Below, piece after piece: positions 13,042 through 22,361 of a DNA stretch of 64,000 bases. Under the pieces are notes generated by a model that was not told the DNA's origin, searched no databases, and worked only from the letters and a program-made list of their open reading frames with translations. The position numbers were made by a program, and so were the translations under genes. Each line of letters opens with the position of its first letter. The first letter of the stretch is position 1. Origin of the DNA: Trebouxia sp. TZW2008 (taxonomy: Eukaryota > Chlorophyta > Trebouxiophyceae > Trebouxiales > Trebouxiaceae); NCBI GenBank assembly GCA_002118135.1, contig BDIU01000063.1, positions 620,439 through 684,438 on the forward strand, read 5' to 3'.

Positions 13042-16000
13042 ATGTTTCACAATTTCCAGCAAGCGGTTGACAGCGGATCACAGCAACAAGCAGCAGCAGG
13101 CTCTGCCGATCAGCAGAGAGCCGGCCAGCTGGCTGGACGGGCAGCGCCTGGCCTCGGAACGCAAAGCGTCTCTTCTGCTCAGCACCAGATGCTGCAGCAA
13201 GCCTTGCAGCAGAATCCTGAGCTAGCAGCAAAGCTCACCAATCATCTTCAGCCAAGCAACACACAGGTGCCCCACCTCTACAGCACACCGCGATCTTCCT
13301 GCTTCCATTGCTTACAGCTTACTGCTGACTGCTTACTGCCTACTGCCTAGCGCTTACTGCTTATTGCTTGCTCTCCTGCTTGCATTGCAAGTTGGCTATG
13401 CCAATTGAAAGCTCTGACCAGCTTCACATTTGACCTGCAGCTACCAGGCACATCACACACAGGCGCCTCTACGCTGCAGTCACAGCAGCAGGCACTCTTA
13501 CTGCAGCGTCAACAGCAAGCCGCAGCAGCAGCAGCAGCAGCTGCTTCTGGAACCCTGCAAGCTCAACAGCCTGCCAAGCAGCCAGTTGCTATGGCTAGAC
13601 CAGCTGTGGGCTTCTCCTCTGTTGCTGCAAGGACTACTTCACCTGCCCCTGCTACAGCGCCCCAGACTGCCAACAGGGTGGCTGTTTCAGCTGCTGACAT
13701 GCTGCCTGCTGCCAAACGCAAGAAGCGGAAGATGATGGACAACAGGCTGCCTGAGAAGGTGCGATTGCATTGCATGCCAGCACTAGCTTCTGTCCCATGC
13801 GTGATGAGGATGTGCTGGCAAGCAGCTTCGACTGTTGTGCCTGAAGTATGGCCACGCCCAACACGGCTTGTGCATCAACCACAGCACAGAGCAAAAAGCT
13901 GCTTGAGACTATCCAAGGTACACATGCTGCAGTCATGCCATCACGCTTGTAGGCACAAACGTGCTGTCATAAGCAAAGCCTCCAAAGACACAGAGCAAGA
14001 TGCAGCAAGACTGCAAACAAAGCCAGCACGCGGACAAATTAGCTTTAAGTTTCATTGGTCCAGTCATGTATTCTACACGTATGCTAGACAGGCTCGGCAG
14101 GCCCAGCTAGGTACATACTGGAGCAATCAACTGTCTCCAACCAGTTTGGTCCTGTGCTATCCTAAACCATTTAGACTGTGCATGAAGGGGGATTCTTGTG
14201 AACGGTTGTCTGCCAAGTGTCTCTGGGTTTGTCCCTAGCCTTTGTATCTGGTTATTGCTTTGAATTTGGTCTGTGGGCATGCAGGTTGCGGCATATGTGC
14301 CAGAGTCAGCGCTGTACACTCAGCTGCAGGACTATGAGCGCCAGATAGACGCATGCCTCATGCAAAAGCAGGCTGAGGTGCAGGACGCCTTGGACCGACC
14401 CCGTCATGTCGCCAAGAAGCTACGCCTGTACATCTACAACACTCACTCACACCAAGAGGCTTCAGAATCAGCATCAGGTGACTGACAAACAGGCATCATT
14501 GACAATCTGTGGTCTGTTTCATGCATAAGTGTGATGTAATACACGTGTAGTAAGTTGCTCCACATGTATATCTACAACACTTACTTGCATCAGGAGACCT
14601 CACACACAGCCTTAGGTGACTGATAAGCAGCTATCTCTGACAGCTGTGCTCATTTTCATCAGACGCTGCACCTGTACATCTACAATACTCATTCACACCA
14701 AGAGGCCGCAGACACAGCATCAGTAGCGCATAAGCAGCCGTGCTTGCCAGCTGCAATCATGCAGTATCATGCATCTGCTGCCCACGTTTCTTTCAGTCAG
14801 CTGAGCTTTATCATTATGCATTACATTGCCTGCCTCTTGGCAAGAGATGAATAAAACTCATTTATGCCATGAATTGAGACAAATTGTATGCCCCTGCAAT
14901 ATAGTTTGTGCGCAAAGTGATTGACGTACTTTACATAGGCACGGTTGCATTGCATTGCAGATCCTCCGTCCTGGGCATTCATCATTCAAGGCAAGCTGGT
15001 AGACCCGGCATCTGCGACAGCAGCAGCAGGGGCAGCTGGTCAAGCAGCCCCTGCTAGCGATTACCAGCCCCCTCAACAGCCCTTCACACACTACATCCGC
15101 CGCCTCTCTGCCAAGCTGGATTCAGAGCAGTACTCTGGCGGGGAGGAGCATGTGCACTGGGAGAAGGGGCAGCACGTCAGAAACCACCAGGACTCCTTTG
15201 AAATCAGGTAGACCCACAACTTCAAGTGCACACATTGCTATGCAAGGTCAGCATGTCAGAAGCGACCAGCGTTTCTCTGGGACCCAGTAGGACAGCAATA
15301 ACAGCTATATTATCTGCTGTGTGGGTGTCATCATGTCAGAAATCACCAGGACTCCTGCAAAATCAGGTAGGCTGACAAGATATGCAGTCTGCCGTGCTGT
15401 GTAGAATGTGAAGGCCTAAGTTGGTCGCTGCTTCTGTGCCAAGCTGAAGTTGGGGCAGTACTCTGGCAGAGACGAGTATGTGCACTGGGAGAAGGGTCAG
15501 CACGTCAGAAACTACCAGGACTCCTTTGAAGTCAGGTAGACCCATAACTTCAACTGCACAGTCTGCTGTCTGAGGCCATCGCATCAGGACTTACCAGGAT
15601 GTCTTTGTACTCAGGCAGGACATCAGCTGTATAATTTGCTGTGTGAGTGTTAGCATGTCAGCAACCACCAGGATTACTTTGAGATCAGGTAGACAGCAAC
15701 ACAAGCTAGGCCCTTTGCTGAGTAAGAGAGAAGATTTGCATCAGTCGCTGTCATGCTGCTACGCGAAAGTTGGAATCGTGCTCTGGCGGGGAGGAGCACG
15801 TGCATTGGGAGAAGGATCAGCATGTGAGAAACCACTTTGAAATCAGGTGTGACAACAAATTTCAGCTGTTTGAGGTCATAACATTGAAGACCACCAAGAC
15901 TCCTTTGAGATCAGGTAGTTTTGCATAGTATCAAGATGTCTGTCACACTTTGTGGTCCGGCCGTAGGCAGGCAGAGCGGTTGTTGGAAGTGCTTTTGGAG

Positions 16001-18509
16001 ACAGAGCTCCTTGTCAGGAGATTGTGTAGACACGTTTCTGGTTTTTTGCAGGCGGAGAGGGAGACAAGATGTGGAGGTGCAGCTGCAGATTGAAGTGGAC
16101 AATCAACCTGAGCGCTTCAACCTGTCAGCCTCCCTCGGGCTGCTTCCTGGGTACAAAGCCTCACAGTATTGCCTCATGGCAGCGCGCAGTGCAAAATCCT
16201 CTGTTTTTGCTTGCATACGAGGGAGAAAGGTGCTTTATGGCAATGCATAAAGCACAAAATCCTTCTTGTGTTGCAGGCGGAGGGGCAGTCAGGATGTGGA
16301 GGTGCAGCTGCAGCTTGAAGTGGACAACCAGCCTGAGCGCTTCAACCTGTCAGCCTCCCTTTCTGCCATTCTGGGACTTAAACAAGCCACCCGTGCTAGT
16401 GTACTGCACACACTGTGGGCATACATCAAGAGCCATCGCTTGCAGGTATTGCAATGTCCTTTGCACTGCATGCCTGCTTGCCTGTGTGCAGCAGCTTCTG
16501 AAAAGCAGACAGTTGCATGTAAGCGTGGCACACCTTCCATGCAGCTGTCAAATGGAAACTCAAGTATTTGCTTTTTGACAGTAGCAAGTTCACTTTCACA
16601 CCAAACAACTCAATTGCCAACGAGTGTGCATGAACAGCACTCACATTGCTTGGTCAATGTATTCACCATCACCCCTACCCCATCCCTCCACCCCCCACCC
16701 CCCACACCCCTGCTGCATAGGCAAAGGCCACAAGGGTGCAGAAGCACCATCTACCAAAAGCGCCAGGTGCCGCTTCATGAGCGTCACATCTCCCTCCCCA
16801 CTAGACCTTGCATGTGACCTCTGCAGTACCGGAAAAAGCACCTACCCCACCAAAATGCTGACGTGTGGTGCAGAATGCACAACAGCCAAGCCAGATAGAC
16901 TGCAACGGGCAGCTAGCGGCGGTGTTCCAGGCCAAGGGCCTGAAGCTGTCCAGCCTGGGGGAGCGCATCACCCCCCACCTGCGCCCCGTCGACCCCCTCA
17001 CCCTGCGCTACACTCTCAGGTCAGCCTTGCCACTGCAAAGAGACAAATCCGTTTTCCTCAAAGTTGCAAATTTTGGGTTCATTTGTCGTCAAACTTGACT
17101 GTGACAGCTCATTTTGGCTTTATGACTACTGCTGCTCCTTGCCGCAATCCGCAATCAACCCCCACCTGCGGCCCGTTGGCCCCCTCACCCTGCGCTACAC
17201 TGTCAGGTCAGGCTTACCTTATCATATGCATAATGAGACCGAAATGATGATCATGATGGTCGCGACGTCAATGATGCCTCACCTGTACCAACATCTAGTG
17301 CGCAAACATGGCCCACTTGGTCCCACAGCCACATAAGCTGGTTGTGGAACTTTCCAAGGAAGTGGCTTGAGTTTGCAGTGATCATACCTCGCATCATGGC
17401 ATGCACTGAAGCGCTTCAGCCTCTAGGAACTGCAGCCAACCTGACAGACATGACCAAAGCGACGTTCCTATCAGCTCAAATGCTACTGTGCTTGTGCAAA
17501 TGGAGGCTGCAAATCTGAAAGTGCGGCATTCTGCAGGGTGTCAGGCTCAAGCCCTACGCATGCTGACTCGTATGACATAGACATAGAGGTGCCTGCTCCC
17601 GTTGCAAACCAGGCCACTGCCACGCTGCTGCAGAACCTCAACACCAGTAGAGAGATTGAGCAGGTATGCAATGCATGTGTCAGCTGCCATTTGCTGGTCA
17701 TCTGCAAAACATGTTTTGCAATCTTGATCTTTGAAAAATTGCATTTGGGCAGCTGTCGCAAGCTGGCAGCTTGTGATTGCCGCAGTGCATCATATTGCGC
17801 TTGTTCACTTAGTTTGGTGATCTGGAAGCAGACCCCCAAAGCTGCACTGACGAGCAAGCTTTGGAAAACGCCGAGACCACATATCGTAGCAACACTCAAG
17901 CATCGTGCCGCGAGGAAACTGGTGGTCCAAATGGTGCAGCTGTATGCATCGCGGAGACTCATGTTACATTTGGCTGTTGCTGCTCAGCTGACTCGCTGCT
18001 TAGCTGACTTGCTGTGCTGCGTATATCTTAATTGCCCTTCAGACGAGCTGCCGCTGCATCATATTGCGCTTGTTCACATGAGCATGATCACTTGTCTACT
18101 GTTTCCATGAGCAGCATGTGGAAGCGCAGGCTGTGTAAGCACAGCCAAACCCTGACTGTCTGACCATCTGCCCATGTTCGAGGTCAGATGCACATTGCTA
18201 GACTTGTTAGCTAGCTGAAGGATCTGACAGCTGACTTCCTTGTGCTTACTGCAGCTGGATCAGCGAATCATGACAGCAGTGCGCAAGCTGCATGAGCACA
18301 AAAGGCGACGAGCATTTTTTCTTGGATTCAGTCAGTCTCCAGTGGACTTCATCAACGCCTTGGTTGCGTCTCAAGGGCGGGACCTGCGCTACATGAAAGG
18401 AGAGCAAGGTGTTGAGTATGAAGCCATGCGACGCACTGATCTGTTTAAGGGCAAATGGGTGGAGGATGCTGTTTTGAGGCACCTGTACAAAAGGCTTGCA
18501 GCCGGCTGA
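13042..18509 (+). CDS. SWP73: SWI/SNF complex subunit SWP73/BAF60 (SMARCD family), SWIB domain
   Basis: Core accessory subunit of SWI/SNF (BAF) chromatin remodelers in the nucleus. Exons: 13042-13266, 13441-13758, 14285-14477, 14961-15207, 16277-16445, 16874-17019, 17537-17663 and 18255-18509, about 559 residues in one frame. A Gln/Ala-rich N-terminus (1-130) leads to a basic AAKRKKRKMMDNRLPEK stretch. The family block VAAYVPESALYTQL with LRLYIYNTHSHQEA follows, then DPPSWAFIIQGKL. The SWIB/MDM2-like fold includes ERFNLSASLSAILGL and LWAYIKSHRLQ. The C-terminus RRRAFFLGFSQSPVDFINAL is almost identical to animal and plant members. Introns 3, 4 and 6 contain many degraded copies of the neighbouring exon edges. 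The copy at 16052 of the fifth exon has a good acceptor but loses the frame after about 35 codons, so I use the one at 16277. Confidence 0.93.
13308..13380. repeat. CTTACTGC-type short tandem repeat in SWP73 intron 1
   Basis: Irregular repeats of about 8-14 bp based on GCTTACTGCTTACTGCCTA occupy most of the first intron. They are simple-sequence in character and have no coding potential. Confidence 0.6.
14072..14165 (+). repeat. Dispersed intronic element, copy A
   Basis: A segment in SWP73 intron 2 with core AGGCTCGGCAGGCCCAGCTA, followed by CAATCAACTGTCTCCAACC. It matches segments of similar length, in reverse orientation, in a DHFR-TS intron (33640-33730) and a BRWD intron (59615-59695). 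There is no obvious terminal repeat or coding capacity. The relationship is seen directly in the sequence; its nature is unknown. Confidence 0.65.
14559..14727 (+). repeat. Two copies of the SWP73 exon 3 3' edge in intron 3
   Basis: The 3' end of the exon ending at 14477 (TACATCTACAACACTCA, CACCAAGAGG, then a donor-like ATCAGGTGA or TTAGGTGA) recurs at about 14559-14620 and 14662-14727. The copies lie downstream of the true exon, within its intron. The first keeps a GT donor at the matching position. They are imperfect and would not preserve the protein. Confidence 0.8.
15244..15915 (+). repeat. Array of about six or seven SWP73 exon 4 3'-edge copies in intron 4
   Basis: The 3' part of exon 4 (VHWEKGQHVRNHQDSFEIR, then donor CAG-GTAGAC ending at 15207) is repeated downstream. 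Two long copies (about 15422-15537 and 15740-15847) retain the Ser-Gly-rich upstream part, and short copies lie near 15330-15366, 15580-15617, 15650-15690 and 15885-15915. Several keep the exact donor ATCAG-GTAG. Donor positions 15207, 15366, 15537, 15690 and 15847 are spaced 153-171 bp apart. All are single-edge duplicates on the intron side of the true exon. Confidence 0.85.
16052..16160 (+). repeat. Upstream copy of SWP73 exon 5 with its acceptor
   Basis: This near copy of the 5' two thirds of exon 5 has the acceptor TTTTGCAG and then RRGRQDVEVQLQIEVDNQPE, and lies 225 bp upstream of the true exon at 16277. It loses similarity after the Leu/Ser region and has no clear donor. It would be a plausible alternative or decoy 3' splice site. 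Confidence 0.8.
16664..16712. repeat. C-rich tract with four or more C-runs in SWP73 intron 5
   Basis: Runs of four to six C residues (CCCC, CCC, CCCCCC, CCCCCC, CCCC) are packed within about 45 bp. The complementary strand could form a G-quadruplex. It lies inside an intron; no function is known. Confidence 0.5.
17145..17206 (+). repeat. Downstream copy of SWP73 exon 6 3' edge
   Basis: The last 60 or so bases of exon 6 (PHLRPVDPLTLRYTLR with donor CTCAG-GTCAG at 17019) recur about 190 bp downstream as PHLRPVGPLTLRYTVR with donor GTCAG-GTCAG. The copy is an excellent alternative 5' splice site in the same intron. Confidence 0.8.
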
Positions 18510-19358
18510 AAGAAATATAGAAATTTGTACGCCACTAGGGATCATAACAGAAGCCTCTGTGCACTTGGGTCAGCATAGGATTGCAGGCTGAACTCATTGA
18601 CTGAGGTTGGTGTTGCAAGATCAGGATCTATCAAAGCGTGCAGTGTGCAGCAAGACAGCCCAAAGCATTGATTATTGGCTGCCTTTCACTGCCATGATGA
18701 AAGCGTTTTGTTCTGTTTCAAGAGATAAGCGCAGAGAGCTCAGACATGAAGTGACACAAGCGCATGTACTCCATATCCCACCCCTGACAGCAACATCTGC
18801 TTAAGGCGACATCCTTTGCATTTGATGCGGACATGAGTCAGACTTCATGCAAGCAGTAGCTGGCAAGTAGCAGCGATGTCAAATGCATGCGCTAATAGCT
18901 GATATGACGTCTCTGATACATGCACAAATCACATCAAGCGATGCGTCAGCATCCCAATGCCACATGCCAAATTGACAATCTTTGAGTGCAGCACTATGCT
19001 GAAGAAGATTAGTCAGCCTGCAATGTCGTTTATATGCCTATGAACACACGGCATCATGCTCATAACATTGTACAAACCCACTACATACTATACATGAAAA
19101 CAAACTTGCTTCAGGGCCAGCTCTTATCAGCGCCTCATAAGCTGCTGCGATGACTCATCAGGTGTCCAGCATGACATACTGTTGCAGGACAAAATAAAGC
19201 AATGCACATGACACTATAGACTAGCTACCTACTGGTGTTGAAGGACTGATTCGTTCCTTATCTGCAGCTTGCGTCCACCAAGCCAGACCGACAAACTAAA
19301 AGCAGCCTGACAATCAGACAGCAACACACAGTATCAATTAAATGGAGCAAGCAGTTCT
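18510..19358. other. Convergent 3' intergenic region, SWP73 and RGP
   Basis: No supported gene. It contains the 3' ends of two converging transcription units; frames are short and unlike known proteins. Confidence 0.45.
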
Positions 19359-21624
19359 CTACGGCTCTGAGTTGGGGTTCAATTTGCCCCACGCCTCAAT
19401 CCATGTGATCATGCCATCTGCAAGCTTGTTGAAGTAAGCATCTACAGGCCCAAGCTCCTTACGTACCTGCAGCACAGCACACAATGTCAGCCATCTTGAG
19501 ATTGCATTAGACTGCTGATGATGCATCACATCATCATGATTGATGCAAAGCACCCAGCTCGCAAGCAATGCTTGTGTGATGTTGTTGCCAGCTGCAAGCA
19601 AGACAATTCACATAGTCAGACACTATGCAGCAGACAAATTATGCTGCAACTGCAGTGCAATGCAGTCAAGCGTGTACAGCACTATGACTCTGCAGACCTG
19701 CAGATGACTAACAGCTGCTTGCACAATGCTTGTTGGCCACGCCTTCTGTGCAGTACGCATATTGTCTGTTTGTGCATTGCAACAACAGTGTAAGGTTAAC
19801 CTGCACTTTCAGCGCGGTATAAGTACTGGCTTGCATGAGTTGTAGCTAACCTTCTCTGCTAGTTCAAGATAGCAAGCCTCCACTGTCTGAGCTTCCTTGG
19901 TGAAGGAAATGCTCTGGAAAAAGGGGATGGTCTTTTCTTGCCAGAAGATGCCGTTGTACTCCTTCTTCAGGTTGACAAATGGGTTGCTGGCCTTGCTGTG
20001 CCAGATGTATGGCAGCCCAGTCTTGACTCCCAAACCCAGGTGATCACAGATGACCTGAAGTAAACAGGCAAATTTGTCTCAAGATTGAGGAGGGGGGGGA
20101 ATTCTCAAGCATTAGCCAGTTGATCCCCAAGTGAACACAGATGACCTGATACAAACAGCAAGCCTTGCTGAAACTTGAGCCCTACAAGCAGGTCTGACAC
20201 ATGTAACAGGTCAACATGATTCTTATCAAGCCGCTGGACTGCCTGAAACAATCGTCAATAATGGAGGAAGGAGAGAACAGAGTCTGCATACTTCTGCAGC
20301 CACTTTTGACTACTGCTTGCTCTGCTGCGCTACGCAGCCACTGAGTAAACATTGTGTGCATGGCAGGTGCCGCAACGCAACATGACCCTCACTCCAATGC
20401 TGTACGACGGCATGGCTTACAATGTGCGCAATGGTCGTGCACTATGTCTCAAAAGGGCATCTGTAGTGATTGCTAGGGGCAGAGCAGGCCGCCATATGGT
20501 ACAGAGCAGAGCAGTCATGCATACCTTGACACACCAGCCTGCCCACATGTCATCATATCGGCCAATGGGGTATCCCTCACCCATTAGTCCAAAGTACATG
20601 GCAGGGCCTATCAATTCCCTGTTGAAGGCTAGGTTCATTCCACACATGGGGAACAGTGATCCCTGCAATGATGCAAAGATGTCAGAAAATTACCACATAT
20701 AGGCGACAGACAGCTTGATTGGAAGCACATCCATATGCAACAGATCATGAGGGTTGCAATGGGAGCGTTTACAAGGTGAATGAAGGCTGTGAACTGAACA
20801 GCATGCTCCGCTGAAGAAACTGCTTCTGTATGCTGGTAGCTACCTTGGGGATTGTCAAAACAGCATCTACATATCGTTCATTTCTCTCTTTTGGTTTCAC
20901 CATCTGGGTCGGGGCGTCATAGTCAGGAATGTTTAGCCAAAGACCTGCAACCAAACCATGGATCTCAGCCATTAAGCAGCCATGCATGGAACATTACCCT
21001 TGAGACAATAGTACTACCCATGTGCAGTGCCCAAAAAAGCCTCACCATGCGATACAGCAGTGGGAGCTCCTTCCCGCATGCTGAAAGGATAGCCACGTAC
21101 AAAGTCAGATCCAGGGGTGTATGGGTCATACAGAGTGTTGAAAAAGAATGGTGTGGAGGGAGTCAGCAAATTTTTGATGTGCTGTTCCAGGGCGTTGATG
21201 TCCTCGCCGCTGGGAGTTTTGGCGACGAAGCAGTCGTCGTCAATGGTGTAGATGTACTTCTTGCGCGACACGGCATAGCCAAAACATCTGCATGCGCTGT
21301 CTTTGTAGCTGATGCACCAGGCCTTGTCACCCAACGCCTTCTCGATATCTTTCCGGTTATAGATGTCGTAGTCAAACCTGCAGGAGTATCGTCAGATGGT
21401 GAATCGATTCCTGGACGAGCTCCGCTGACTCTGCTATATGTGCACACATCCTACCCTTCGGGCACTTGCACAGTGCGCGTTGGATCGCCGTCCTGAATGA
21501 TGATCATGTGGTACTTCTCAAAGAATGGTCGCCACATCTCCAGGAACTCCAGGTTCCGGATAGTCGGGATGACGATGTCCAGGTCGTTCCGCAGATCCGG
21601 CAGAGGTCCACCGGCGTGAGCCAT
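19359..21624 (-). CDS. RGP: UDP-arabinopyranose mutase / reversibly glycosylated polypeptide
   Basis: RGP/UAM proteins interconvert UDP-arabinopyranose and UDP-arabinofuranose for wall polysaccharides and glycoproteins, at the cytosolic face of the Golgi. Six exons: 21624-21455, 21377-21046, 20944-20844, 20662-20525, 20054-19851 and 19466-19359, giving 350 residues, the usual family length. Visible family blocks are [15 protein letters not shown], the nucleotide-sugar TIDDDCF acidic motif, [53 protein letters not shown] and [20 protein letters not shown]. The 5' edge of the fifth exon, with its acceptor, has a partial copy about 90 bp upstream (near 20125-20150). Together with the expansin-like gene it points to an arabinose-containing or hydroxyproline-rich wall. 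The identification is secure. Confidence 0.95.
20044..20150 (-). repeat. Partial upstream copy of RGP exon 5 edge
   Basis: On the plus strand, the sequence around the exon start at 20054 (CACAGATGACCTGA, then about AAACAG) recurs about 85 bp further on at 20125-20150. This duplicates the acceptor and first codons of exon 5 into the preceding intron. The copy is short and imperfect. Confidence 0.6.
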
Positions 21625-22361
21625 GTTTGAAAGTTGCAAGTGACCGACGGCGCTTCGATCTATGCAGCGATGGCACAATCGAGCTGCAAAGCTGCCGGTC
21701 TCCTCAGGTGCGAAGGGGCCGAAGTTCCTTTGTTCGTCGGCAAAAATGGCGCGTTGCAGTTTTCCGAGGAAACTTTTGACAGCCGGCCGCTAGCTGGCTC
21801 ACAAGCCTCAAGCTTCAACGCTCAGCTTCAGCACACTCAGCGCGGCAGCCACTGAGTCCCAATTTTGCATGAATATTCAAATCTGGCGGCACACGGTTGC
21901 CGCGCTGTCCAAGATGCCCGATGTGACAGCTGCAGGTGCCAACTGCCATGACCCTTGGAAAGTCTGCTTGGGACGGATCCAGAGCAATATCGCTGTGGGT
22001 CTGACAATTGTCACCTTGTATTACTGCATCTGGTCAGCGCCTACAATCAGTGCTGCTAGCAGCATTCGATGTCAAGACGTGGCAGAAATGGATAACAACG
22101 CCATTCACTGCGACATCGATGATCGTCTATAATAAAGACTCAACTGTTTCAACATTAAGTCTTGCACGTGCTTTTGCAATCACAGCTGCCACACACATCT
22201 GAAACGCTTGAGCGCCTATGCATCAACACCTGACAGGTCACAGTGGCTCGCTGTATCAAATTGCATCATGATGTGCAGACGAATGCTACTGACAAACTTG
22301 TGGCTTGAGACAACAAATTAAGAAGGACTGCACAGAAACTGGCAGACGGCATCGGTCATAG
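21625..22361. other. Intergenic region upstream of RGP
   Basis: This holds the RGP promoter (reading left) and the 3' end of the next minus-strand gene. A plus-strand ATG frame of 87 codons (21869-22132) has a hydrophobic middle but no recognisable family. I do not call it a gene. Confidence 0.4.

Noticed and set aside
15207..15915. Regularly spaced repeats that could be mistaken for a CRISPR-like or satellite array
   Set aside because: The units are copies of the adjacent SWP73 exon edge with intron sequence, unequal in length and in a eukaryotic gene; there are no constant repeats with unique spacers.
16052..16160. Treating the first copy of SWP73 exon 5 as the real exon
   Set aside because: It lacks the conserved continuation into the SWIB helices and a donor; the copy at 16277 has both and keeps phase.
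21869..22132. Plus-strand 87-codon ATG frame upstream of RGP
   Set aside because: No family resemblance, no supporting splice structure, and length within chance expectation for this composition.
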